Source: CAYQUC01 sp964420605 (GTDB taxonomy: Bacteria > Pseudomonadota > Gammaproteobacteria > UBA6429 > Thiohalophilaceae). Taken from it: 48,848 nt of DNA. Made by a program: the position numbers and the translations under genes. The notes below the pieces were generated by a model, which had not been told where the DNA came from, did no database searches, and saw only the letters and a program-made list of their open reading frames with translations. Position 1 is the first letter of the stretch, and every line of letters begins with the position of its first letter. This document shows positions 1 through 7,743 of the stretch, piece by piece. The stretch spans positions 1 through 48,848 of the forward strand of contig CAYQUC010000019.1 in assembly GCA_964420605.1 (NCBI GenBank), read 5' to 3'.

Positions 1-1
1 G

Positions 2-61
2 GACATGGAGGCGATAGAAAATCGGATGAATATCATGGAGTCTGACCCCATGATACTATGA
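2..61 (+). CDS. possible C-terminal tail of a gene entering from the left
   Basis: An open frame runs from the window edge to TGA at 59-61, giving 19 residues rich in Met, Glu and Ile. A second frame is open to TGA at 43-45, so even the frame is uncertain. Nothing is recognisable. The end falls 118 bases before the petA start, so a separate upstream gene is plausible. Confidence 0.25.
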   Translation, partial: DMEAIENRMNIMESDPMIL

Positions 62-116
62 CATTATGATTTGGATCAATAAAAAGTGATTTTTTTGGTA
101 CTTTTGTGAGGTGGTG

Positions 117-146
117 TTGTCATATTGAATATGCACAGTTTATTAA
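117..146 (+). promoter_or_regulatory. candidate sigma-70 promoter of petA
   Basis: TTGTCA at 117-122 resembles a -35 box. It is followed after 18 bases by TATTAA at 141-146, a 4/6 match to the -10 consensus. The pair lies about 33 bases before the petA start codon. In AT-rich DNA such matches arise easily, so this is only a candidate. Confidence 0.25.
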
Positions 147-178
147 TGGTAAACATCTACAAATAATAAGGAATTTTT

Positions 179-775
179 ATGTCAAAACCTACAGATAATA
201 AAAGACGACGTTTTTTGATTCAAACATCGACAGTGATAGGCGTTATTGGTGGTAGTGCTGTATCTGTACCATTTATCGCATCAATGTTGCCCAGTGCTAG
301 GGCGCGTTCGGCTGGTGCCCCAGTTGAAGTTGATATCAGTAAATTAGCTTATGGTGCTCAAATTACAGTAGAGTGGCGGGGTAAGCCGGTTTGGGTATTA
401 CGTCGTAATCCCGAGATTTTAGAGCGGTTAGTTCAACCGTCATTATTAACCCGTTTGCGCGATCCTGACTCTGAAGTGGAACAACAACCACGATATTCTA
501 CAAATAAATTTCGTTCGGTTAATCCTGAGTATCTGGTGGTCGTTGGTATCTGTACGCATTTGGGTTGTGTACCAACGTTTAGACCTGAGTTGGCACCTGT
601 CGATTTAGGTGAGCTGTGGCCGGGTGGTTATTTTTGTCCATGCCACGGTTCTCGGTTTGATTTAGCGGGTCGTGTGTTTAAAGGCGTTCCGGCTCCCACT
701 AATTTAGTGATACCACCACATGAATATTTAACTGACACTATCATTAAAATTGGTAGTGATACTTCAGCAGTGTAG
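179..775 (+). CDS. petA: ubiquinol-cytochrome c reductase iron-sulfur subunit (Rieske protein)
   Basis: This is the Rieske 2Fe-2S subunit of the cytochrome bc1 complex. It passes electrons from ubiquinol to cytochrome c1 at the periplasmic face of the inner membrane. The 198 residues begin with a Tat-type signal anchor (RRRFL at 9-13, then a hydrophobic segment at about 18-38). The two cluster-binding boxes are complete: CTHLGC at 125-130 and CPCHGS at 153-158. The expected ligands are Cys125, His127, Cys153 and His156, with the disulfide between Cys130 and Cys155. Length is normal for the family. A GGA-containing Shine-Dalgarno sequence (AAGGAA) precedes the ATG. Oddity: petB and petC, which normally follow in one operon, are absent; the next gene is an unrelated small protein. 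The rest of the complex would have to be elsewhere, or this is a second, stand-alone copy. Confidence 0.95.
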   Translation: MSKPTDNKRRRFLIQTSTVIGVIGGSAVSVPFIASMLPSARARSAGAPVEVDISKLAYGAQITVEWRGKPVWVLRRNPEILERLVQPSLLTRLRDPDSEVEQQPRYSTNKFRSVNPEYLVVVGICTHLGCVPTFRPELAPVDLGELWPGGYFCPCHGSRFDLAGRVFKGVPAPTNLVIPPHEYLTDTIIKIGSDTSAV

Positions 776-865
776 TAAGCAGTTTTTTTTATACTATAAT
801 TTTATTTTTTAGTTGTTAAACAATTGTGTGTAGTTTAATTTCAACCATAAAATTAGGAGTATTAA

Positions 866-1333
866 ATGATCAGTATAAAAGAAATGGCATGTCATACTTG
901 GGCGTTAAGTGGCAACCCTATTGCAGGAGTACAAGTTAATAAAATTTACGCATCATTGATGGATGAGATTGGAAAGAACTATTCTTATGGAGAAGATCTT
1001 AAAGATAAAGGGTTAGCTGAAATTCGTTCTGAAACGATGTCGAAGATCCAGGGTATCTGTGAGGGACGTAAGCAAAAACTCGATAACACGGTCTATTTGT
1101 GTGGTGGCTTTAAAGATAACCAAGTATGCCCAGAACATTTATGGTTAGAAAATCATACTAGCGGAAAAACGCATGATACTTTTATCAATCAAGATGTTCG
1201 TCGAGTGGATAGAGTTGGTGTCGTTGGCGAATCCTTTCAACCAGGATGTGAAGCACAACCATTTACTGCTGCTAATATTGCGCGAGTACAAGTTGATGGC
1301 TATACCAAAGAACAGTTTGATAGCCTTACTTAA
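866..1333 (+). CDS. hypothetical protein, 155 aa, with a CPEHLWLE segment
   Basis: I do not recognise this family. The start is well supported by AGGAG about 7 bases before the ATG. There is no signal peptide and no membrane segment, so a soluble cytoplasmic protein is expected. The protein has five Cys and several His. Its central part, roughly 75-125, is the most distinctive: a Cys-x2-His-x-Trp segment followed by HTSGKTHDTF. That pattern has a faint resemblance to Cys/His hydrolase folds, but no catalytic assignment is justified. It sits 90 bases after petA without an obvious terminator between them and ends at a strong bidirectional terminator, so it may be cotranscribed with petA. Confidence 0.7.
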   Translation: MISIKEMACHTWALSGNPIAGVQVNKIYASLMDEIGKNYSYGEDLKDKGLAEIRSETMSKIQGICEGRKQKLDNTVYLCGGFKDNQVCPEHLWLENHTSGKTHDTFINQDVRRVDRVGVVGESFQPGCEAQPFTAANIARVQVDGYTKEQFDSLT

Positions 1334-1349
1334 ATGAGTATGTGTTTTA

Positions 1350-1387
1350 AAACTCAAGGGTTCAGTTGATACCGAACCCTTGAGTTT
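1350..1387. terminator. bidirectional rho-independent terminator
   Basis: A perfect 14-bp stem (arms 1350-1363 and 1374-1387, core CTCAAGGGTTC) has a 10-base loop. T-rich sequence on the minus-strand side and TTTGTT on the plus-strand side allow termination both ways. It lies between two convergent genes ending at 1333 and 1408. Confidence 0.85.
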
Positions 1388-1407
1388 GTTGATGCGGTTG
1401 TTTGTTG

Positions 1408-2049
1408 TTACAAAAAAAGTTTAATTACTTCAATTGTATTGGTTTGTGTTTGTAAGTTAGCATCGATAACGAGCTGTAGGTTATCACTTTGAATAATTTG
1501 TGTGGCAATTATGCGATCGGCCATTAAACCAATATTGTCAGCCATGATTAGTATTTTATTTGCCATCTCCAGTATTCTATCTGCCATTAATCCAATATCA
1601 TCCGATAATCGTAACATGGCTGTTAATGAGCTATCCACTGTAGCAAGGGTGGTACTTGATGCTAATTGAGCAATTTGCAAACTCAAACCTTGGTTTGCTT
1701 TTGCTATTGAGGAATTAACGGTACTTAACGTTTGGAACGCAACAAGCAGTTCATCGGTTAATGTAATGTTGCTACCGGTCTCGGCTAATACGGTGTTGTA
1801 CAGATTAGTAATGCTCGTTTGATAATTGCTGACATCAGTTTCAATTTTATCTATTTGTGATGCCATTGTTATAGATGTGAGGCTAGTTCCTTTAATAGTA
1901 ACGAGTAGCTCGTCGCCTTGTAAAATTAGGTTGTTAATATCACTGCTTAAGGTGTTTGAATCGAGCGCGGCGTAGGCATTTGAAACACTCAGTAGTGTAA
2001 TAAAAAAAGTGGTTATTAGTGTTCTTTTAATTGAATTGAGGTGTTTCAT
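1408..2049 (-). CDS. exported helical-repeat protein of unknown function
   Basis: The 213-residue product has a clear Sec signal peptide (basic start, hydrophobic core, cleavage near AYA-A at about 28). The mature protein is rich in Ser, Thr, Ile, Leu and Asp and is probably all helical. Its C-terminal third carries an internal repeat: IGLMADRI occurs twice (about 152 and 173), with the related LEMANKI and LIMADNI between them, giving a heptad-like pattern. Such repeats suggest a coiled coil or fibrous periplasmic or surface protein. The ATG follows AGGAGA with good spacing. The gene is alone, convergent with the preceding gene across a strong terminator, with a long spacer upstream. No function is assigned. 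Confidence 0.75.
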   Translation of the reverse strand: MKHLNSIKRTLITTFFITLLSVSNAYAALDSNTLSSDINNLILQGDELLVTIKGTSLTSITMASQIDKIETDVSNYQTSITNLYNTVLAETGSNITLTDELLVAFQTLSTVNSSIAKANQGLSLQIAQLASSTTLATVDSSLTAMLRLSDDIGLMADRILEMANKILIMADNIGLMADRIIATQIIQSDNLQLVIDANLQTQTNTIEVIKLFL

Positions 2050-2803
2050 GGTTATCTCCTAAACATTGGTATCTGATATATCTATATAAGTCGTTCATTA
2101 TATTAGAGCTTGCTAATATATCAAGCACCAAAGATAAAATTTGCGTTATTTAGCGAGATGCATGTGATTTGTTTTTTTAGGATGTTAGCGGTAGAGAGAA
2201 TTCACTGTTGCTAGTTAAATTATTATTATAAATCAGTAGTTTAAATGTTTTTTGAATATTATTATGCTTGAGCGTGGGTAACCGAGTTTTTGACTCTAAG
2301 CGTCTTTACACGGTTAAATTCATCTTCATTATTGCTTACTAGAATTAATCAAACATGTACTTAAAGCATTAAAATGGCTCTTTTTCAGATTGTTCTTGAG
2401 AGATATGGTCTGTCATTAAGTCATCTGTAACAGCGGTATCAGCAAGAAAAAAACTATCCCTCGATTTATCGACGGGAAATAATATTCGAGCTTGCCCTAC
2501 CGACTCTGACGGTTACTTTCTTAACGTGGTTTGATAAGTGAGTGTCAGCAGGCAGCCTAACTGACTGGGGTTCTATTATTTATAAATACAAAGCCTATTG
2601 ACATAATGCACCTATTTTGTTGCTATATGCATGATATATATAGATTTATGAGGAATTTAAGTAATAGCCCTAATTTGGAGGGTGCTACCAAAATTTTGTA
2701 CTACTATTCTGATTTGTCCCAGTTTATAGATTAAGTATTTGTTTATACTTAAGTTTCGCTATCTTTAGAAAATGCTAATCCAGAAAGTTGATAAGTTGGA
2801 ATA
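2050..2803. other. 750-bp intergenic region with a possible degenerate ORF
   Basis: There is no intact gene on either strand. A plus-strand frame from ATG 2374 to TGA 2539-2541 reads as plausible protein (about 55 codons) with one in-frame TAA at codon 19, so it may be a short pseudogene of unknown type. A hairpin with one bulge (arms near 2457-2464 and 2469-2477, TCCCTCGA) lies inside it. Sequence before 2804 is AT-rich. No tRNA or riboswitch was recognised. Confidence 0.4.
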
Positions 2804-3457
2804 ATGACATTAACGATAATTAAAATAAAACGCCATCAGGCATTATTAAAAAAGTGCTCTCAATGTACCGAGATGTTTGGACCTCCGGTCGTTGGTAATC
2901 TGGTGCAATCACCTATTATGCTAATTGGGCAAGCCCCTGGCGATAAAGAGATTGTTATCAATAAACCGTTTGCGTGGACGGCTGGAAAAACCTTGTTTAA
3001 ATGGTTTAATAAAATTGGCCTTGATGAAGACAATTTTCGAAATCAAATTTACATGACTGCAGTTTGCCGCTGTTTTCCCGGTAAGAAACCACGTGGTGGC
3101 GATAGAGTGCCTAATCAGACTGAAATTGATAGCTGTTCGCAATGGTTAAATGCTGAATTGGCGTTAATTCAACCTCAATTGATAATTCCGGTTGGTAAAC
3201 TCGCGATTAGTCAGTATCTTAGTGTCAAAAAATTAACCGATGTTATTGGACAAGTTCATCACATTGAATTGAATGGTATCGCGTTGGATATGATTCCATT
3301 ACCCCATCCATCGGGTGCGTCTACTTGGTTTGTTACGGAACCGGGTAAAAGCTTATTGCAACAAGCACTCAAGTTAATAAAGAACCATCCGGTATGGCAA
3401 CAACACCTGTCAGATACTATAAATGAAATTAGCTCTAATCATTCAGTCAAAGTATAA
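2804..3457 (+). CDS. uracil-DNA glycosylase superfamily protein (family 4-like)
   Basis: This is a DNA-repair glycosylase that removes uracil from DNA. The 217-residue product shows superfamily motif 1 as GQAPG (42-46, usually GEAPG in family 4) and motif 2 as HPSGAS (168-173), whose His is a catalytic residue. Cys18 and Cys21 (CSQC), one of Cys88 or Cys90, and Cys111 match the four ligands of the 4Fe-4S cluster of family 4 enzymes. The basic segment PGKKPRGGDR at about 92-101 corresponds to the loop after the third Cys. The Gln replacing Glu in motif 1 is a mild departure that could alter activity. The gene stands alone after a long spacer, and the next gene follows 53 bases later. Confidence 0.85.
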   Translation: MTLTIIKIKRHQALLKKCSQCTEMFGPPVVGNLVQSPIMLIGQAPGDKEIVINKPFAWTAGKTLFKWFNKIGLDEDNFRNQIYMTAVCRCFPGKKPRGGDRVPNQTEIDSCSQWLNAELALIQPQLIIPVGKLAISQYLSVKKLTDVIGQVHHIELNGIALDMIPLPHPSGASTWFVTEPGKSLLQQALKLIKNHPVWQQHLSDTINEISSNHSVKV

Positions 3458-3510
3458 TCACGCTAACTGTAATCATAATATCAATAACAATACTGTAGGA
3501 GCAAAAAATC

Positions 3511-3921
3511 ATGTCTAATCGTGGAGCCGGAGGAACCTCGGGTGGTGTTGGAAATTTCATTATTGGATTTGTAATGATGTGTGGTGGTGGCTATATGTTA
3601 CTTCAGTCGATTACGGTAAACACCCGTTTTGGATTTGGTTCAAGCTTGTATAATATTGGCGGAATGGGCGGTGGTTTTAATATTACCGGCGGCACGATTA
3701 TGCTGCCCTTTGTGATTGGTGTTGGAATTATTTTTTACAATAGCCGAAATTACATTGGCTGGTTACTCGCTGCAGGTTCTTTGGTTGCATTAATATTTGG
3801 TGTTATTTCCAATATTCAATTTTCAATGCAACGAATGTCAGCATTTGATTTGATTGTTATTTTGGTTTTATTTGTTGGTGGAATAGGGATGTTAATTCGG
3901 TCTTTGAAGGATGGGGGATGA
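3511..3921 (+). CDS. small integral membrane protein, unknown function
   Basis: The 136-residue product has a Gly-rich N-terminus and four hydrophobic segments at about 14-34, 62-78, 83-100 and 112-130, predicting a four-pass inner-membrane protein. The loop between segments 1 and 2 is unusually rich in Gly and Asn (GGMGGGFNITGG). AGGAG lies a few bases before the ATG, supporting the start. No known domain is recognised. It may be cotranscribed with the glycosylase gene 53 bases upstream, although the functional link is unclear. Confidence 0.7.
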   Translation: MSNRGAGGTSGGVGNFIIGFVMMCGGGYMLLQSITVNTRFGFGSSLYNIGGMGGGFNITGGTIMLPFVIGVGIIFYNSRNYIGWLLAAGSLVALIFGVISNIQFSMQRMSAFDLIVILVLFVGGIGMLIRSLKDGG

Positions 3922-3988
3922 TTTAATCAGTTTTGTAGACGTATTTTTTACTTCGTTAAATACGGTATTCCAAACTTGTTGATGTCAA

Positions 3989-4337
3989 TTAATCATCATG
4001 ATCAGGTAGCTTGGCATTAAAATTTATATCCGTATTCAAATTTAATTTGTTAAAACGCTTGATCAAGTCAGCATCAAGTGTTTTAATCTTTTGAGGATTT
4101 GATTGAATATAGTCATATAAAAACTTAAGATTTTTTTAATATCAGGATCATTATCCAATTCAGAAATAAACTTCTCATAAGAATATTCAACTAACTCATT
4201 TTTTCACCTCCATCCAATAAATTACGAAGATTTTAAGCTTGGTTGATGTACGTTTCAGGCATTTTTAATCCAGTTTTAGTTACTTCACTTGCAGAGCTAA
4301 GATAAAGTTTTATTATATTGTAACTTTTAGTACACAT
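3989..4337 (-). pseudogene. decayed PrlF/SohA-type antitoxin gene
   Basis: Reading the minus strand from ATG 4337-4335 to TAA 3991-3989 gives about 116 codons, interrupted by one in-frame TAA and by two single-base losses. The losses lie in homopolymer runs: A6 at 4199-4204 and A7 at 4131-4137 on the plus strand as T. When repaired, the C-terminal half reads as KFLYDYIQSNPQK followed by a long acidic tail ending PDHDD. This closely matches the PrlF antitoxin C-terminus, which in E. coli reads FLDADIQNNPQK. A degraded AbrB-like start (ASEVTKTG...MPE) can be imagined in the N-terminal part. No YhaV toxin gene follows, and there is no space for one. Two frameshifts in A-runs could partly be sequencing error, but the nonsense codon is independent of them. 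Confidence 0.6.
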
Positions 4338-4417
4338 AATGTTTTAACTAAAAATAATTAAATTAGTATTTCCGTTATTGTTACTATATATAAACATCAG
4401 GTTGTAAGGAGAATTTC

Positions 4418-4780
4418 ATGCAAGGACAGCAATACCCAAGCTTCATAACTGCTTTATTAACTCTGTTGTGTGATGTCAAAAACATAAAATTAATTTATTA
4501 CCTGTTTGTATTTAGTGCAATATTGTTAACATCGTCCTGTAGTGGTGGTAATGACGGTGGCAGTTTATCCCCAACCGATAATAACCCTTCGATCGTGTCG
4601 AGTACCACACTTAATGCTAATCAATTAGCGTTAAAAAAATCGTTCATAAAAATTAAATTCAACGAAGAAATACAATTACCAACCAAAGAAAATGTTGATA
4701 TTTTTCGATTTGATGCCGCTAGTGGTAGGATGAACCCTAGTGCTCAATTTTTAAGGATATCTAATCTTCCTTATAAGTGA
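4418..4780 (+). CDS. short lipoprotein, probably the 5' remnant of a larger Ig-like surface lipoprotein
   Basis: AAGGAG lies 6 bases before the ATG. The 120-residue product has a long N-region, a hydrophobic segment (about 25-38) and a lipobox with Cys at about 42 (LTSSC), followed by a Ser/Gly/Asp linker typical of outer-membrane lipoproteins. Residues 60-105 look like the first strands of a bacterial Ig-like (Big_5) domain (FIKIKFNEEI... then VDIFRFD). The protein stops before that domain is complete. Together with the broken gene immediately downstream, this suggests truncation by decay. A short stand-alone lipoprotein cannot be excluded. Confidence 0.5.
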   Translation: MQGQQYPSFITALLTLLCDVKNIKLIYYLFVFSAILLTSSCSGGNDGGSLSPTDNNPSIVSSTTLNANQLALKKSFIKIKFNEEIQLPTKENVDIFRFDAASGRMNPSAQFLRISNLPYK

Positions 4781-4854
4781 TTCAATATTCGATTTTCAGA
4801 AGTAAAATTTGTAAGTAGTTCTAATAAATTATTTTCACAATCAAGGAGACGAAA

Positions 4855-6042
4855 ATGAAATGGAAAAAAAGCATATCGTTAATTAACCAAAGTTTAATTA
4901 TATTTAAGAAAGGTAAACTGGATTTATTTACTAAATTTTCTATTTTTATAGGTTTATTTTTAATTTTATTTAGCAGCACTGCCTATGCAGCTGTATTAGC
5001 AAATATATCAACTATACCGAAAATTTCCGGTACTACAGGAAGCTATCAATATTACACGCTTAGTATACCAGCGGGTGCGAGAGATTTAGAAGTTTATACT
5101 TCCAGTTCTAATGGCGATGCTAATTTATATGTCGCCTTTAATCGTGAACCAACTACGACCGATTTTGATTATCGTTCTGGGAGTTATACTTCTAATGAAT
5201 AAATACAAGAAGCAATGCCATTAGTTGGAACATATCACATCGGTATTTATGCATATCGAACGTATTCAAACTTATCATTAACAATGTATTACACTGTCGG
5301 TGGAACAACAAATTCGGAAACAATTTCATTCGCTACAACCGTGACTAACATTGCCGAAAATATTGTGGGTGGTAATGTTGTCGTTAGCGTTACTCGTACA
5401 GGCGGTAGTAACGGTGCTGTTAGTGTGGATTATTCTACAATTGATACAGGCACAGCTATTAGTGGTAGTGACTACCAAACTACGGTTGGTTCAATCGTGT
5501 TTGCACCGGGTGAGATACAAAAACGTATTATTATTCCGATAATCAATGACAACCTCGTAGAAGGAACGGAAAACTTCAATGTGGTGTTAACAAATGTAAC
5601 CGGTGGCGCGTTATTAGGTACGAATACACACACGGTGTTAATTACTGATGATGAGCCGCTTGCTGGAGCAGTGTTATCAGTATCCTTTGTCAAATCGATT
5701 AAGTTGCTGCAGTTTAGTTGGACTGCCGTTCCTGGTGCTATAAAGTATATGAATATGCAGGTGGAACAGGTTATGTACCGATTTCAGCTAACCTTGCTAG
5801 CACAACTACAACATTTGATTATGAGATTCCTGTTCATAAATTTGATTGGTTAAATACTAAATACTAAATACATAGTGCAGTCGTGTGTTAATACCTCGTG
5901 TGCCCTATCAGGTGAGTTATCAGTTGTAGCTCTAATGGTTAGTCGTATTGGGTATCTCAAAGCCAGTAATACCGGCGCGTCTGATTTATTTGGATTTTCT
6001 GTTGTGCTAAGTGGTGACGGGAGTACATTGGCAATTGTTTAA
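4855..6042 (+). pseudogene. broken surface protein gene: PPC, Calx-beta, Fn3-like and FG-GAP modules
   Basis: A good Shine-Dalgarno (AAGGAG) and a signal peptide ending AYA-A (residue about 45) begin a gene that is then interrupted several times. A PPC domain (GSYQYYTLSIP... through LSLTMYYT) is cut by in-frame TAA 5200-5202, with the frame continuing unchanged on the other side. A Calx-beta domain follows at about 5310-5670 (VSVDYSTIDTGTAISGSDY, ending in the acidic ITDDE). After about 5740 the sense frame shifts (YEYAGGTGYVPIS), and it shifts again near 5860 (SCVNTSCALSG, then KASNTGASDLFGFSVVLSG). That last segment is the start of an FG-GAP beta-propeller repeat. It ends at TAA 6040-6042, far short of the multi-repeat proteins that normally carry it. 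At least three independent lesions make this a pseudogene. Confidence 0.8.
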
Positions 6043-6344
6043 AACTATAGTGATTCTGTTTTATACGATTTGTTGAATCGGATAATTGTGCACAATTCTA
6101 TATACGTTTACAATTATCATTATTAACCTAAATTTAAATGATGGTTTTCATTTAAATTGAATCTAATGTAATTTAACCTGCAATCGATGTTTTTTGTCTT
6201 TTCTTAAAATAAAATTAAGACTTAACTGCCTTTTTACCGTTTAGGTTTAACATAAAAAATATACTCTAAAAATCATTTCGATAAATATTGATCTCCAACC
6301 TGAACAGTTATAGTCTTAAACTTCAATAATGGAGGATGGTTATA
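6043..6344. other. AT-rich intergenic spacer with an inverted repeat
   Basis: No gene is visible. A perfect 11-bp inverted repeat (arms 6131-6141 and 6148-6158, AATTTAAATGA, 6-base loop) lies here without a T-tract. In such AT-rich sequence it may be chance or a protein-binding site. Nothing else is recognised. Confidence 0.4.
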
Positions 6345-7274
6345 GTGGCATTCATGTATAAGAGTAAGAAACTTTTAGTAGCAAGCTTAGTTATTGGAAT
6401 AGTTATATCGATACCGGTTATTGGATACACAGTGATTTCAAGTAGTGGATTTAACAGCTTTGAATCAAAACCTATTTTTTCTGACAAAAAACTTGTTATG
6501 GGTATTTTTCCTAGACGCAACTCCGTTAAAACCATTAGCAAATTTAAACCCATCGCAAAATACATATCAAACCAAATCGGCATTAACATCGAAATTCAAA
6601 CGGCTAATAATTTCACGACCTTTTGGCGAAACGTGAAGGAAAAGAAATACGATATTGTTCATTACAATCAATTACATTACATTTTAAGTAGTGAGTCTCA
6701 AGGTTATTCGATTATTCTTAAAAATAATGAATTTGGCTCTTCAACGCTACAACCAATTATCGCAGTTCGTGAAGATAGTGACATAAAAACCATTAAAGAT
6801 TTAAAAAATAAAACGGTTCATTTCGGTGGTGGTCGATTAGCTATGTTATCGCACGTTGCTAGCCGAGTTGCGATTCGAGAACAAGGCATCCACGATTCTG
6901 AATACAGTTGGTCCTATGCTAAGAATCCTCCTGCGGCTGCTCAGTCTGTTTACAATTTTGACGCAGATGCCGCGGGCCTTGGAAATGCGGTGTTATTATT
7001 TCCTGAAGTTAAACGTTCATTAAATAATCAAAAATTTCGAAACATATATGATGGTCCTAATTTACCGCATTTACCGTGGGCTGTTAGTGATAAAGTTTCA
7101 TCTCTTTTGTCGCTTAAAATTCAGACAGCAATGTTGAGTTTAAATAATTCTGAAGAAGGCGCAAAACTTTTAAAACATGCTTCCTTGAGTGGTTTTGTGC
7201 GAGCTACGGATAAAGAATATGATGTGGTACGGAAAATATACGCGAAGTACAAAAAGTATAATCAAGCGCAGTAA
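6345..7274 (+). CDS. PhnD-like phosphate/phosphonate-type substrate-binding protein
   Basis: The product of about 309 residues belongs to the ABC-transporter phosphonate-binding (PhnD-like) family. It has an N-terminal uncleaved-looking hydrophobic segment (about 9-30), then the two-lobed binding-protein core. The first strand is LVMGIFPRRN, DIVHYNQLHYIL lies at about 105-116, and lobe 2 begins at IKDLKNKTVHFGGG. The start chosen is GTG 6345, because GGAGG at 6331-6335 lies 9 bases before it; ATG 6336 touches GGAGG directly and ATG 6354 is 18 bases away. No permease or ATPase gene adjoins it and no Pho box is seen upstream. It may therefore serve as a periplasmic sensor or scavenger rather than a standard transporter part. 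Confidence 0.75.
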   Translation: MAFMYKSKKLLVASLVIGIVISIPVIGYTVISSSGFNSFESKPIFSDKKLVMGIFPRRNSVKTISKFKPIAKYISNQIGINIEIQTANNFTTFWRNVKEKKYDIVHYNQLHYILSSESQGYSIILKNNEFGSSTLQPIIAVREDSDIKTIKDLKNKTVHFGGGRLAMLSHVASRVAIREQGIHDSEYSWSYAKNPPAAAQSVYNFDADAAGLGNAVLLFPEVKRSLNNQKFRNIYDGPNLPHLPWAVSDKVSSLLSLKIQTAMLSLNNSEEGAKLLKHASLSGFVRATDKEYDVVRKIYAKYKKYNQAQ

Positions 7275-7743
7275 CTGTTTTTAGTTAAATATTGTTTAAC
7301 ACTAATTGTGTGAAAATACACCACTTTTTGATACTCTCAAATTGATACTATTTATAAGCAGCCTAGAAATTGCTAGGGTTATCCCTAGTTTTAAACAATA
7401 ATTGTTCTCGGTATAGTGAATTTAAAATTAGTTTTCAAAGCGTACAATAATTTTTTAAGTTAAATAGAGTGAGCATTTTGATTCCAAAAACTTAATTAAA
7501 CGATTTTAATAAGGTAATGATTTTGATACAATTCAAGTTAGATAACGATGATTTTTAGTTATCAAATAATAATTATAAGTTTTAATAAAAATGCTTTAAA
7601 TTAAATTTTACGATCACAGCTTTACATATATAAATTGGCACTGAGTTGAGTTTTATCAGTTTAATATTGATAAATATGAAACATAGCCAAATAATTTTTT
7701 ATTCACCCGTATTTTGGATTTTTTAACGCTAAAGGAATGCAAT
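7275..7743. other. AT-rich intergenic spacer with a weak hairpin
   Basis: No gene is visible. A perfect 6-bp hairpin (CTAGGG/CCCTAG, 7373-7388, 4-base loop) followed by TTTT could end transcription of the PhnD-like gene, but it is short. The rest is very AT-rich and holds nothing recognisable. Confidence 0.4.

Noticed and set aside
6131..6158. 11-bp inverted repeat as a terminator or operator
   Set aside because: It is entirely AT-rich with no T-tract in a strongly AT-biased spacer; chance is likely.
6336..6344. ATG 6336 as the start of the PhnD-like gene
   Set aside because: It touches the GGAGG sequence directly; GTG 6345 has proper 9-base spacing.
7714..7743. Upstream ATG 7714 as the start of the PKD cytochrome
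   Set aside because: No ribosome site, and the signal peptide begins at ATG 7744 after AAGGA.
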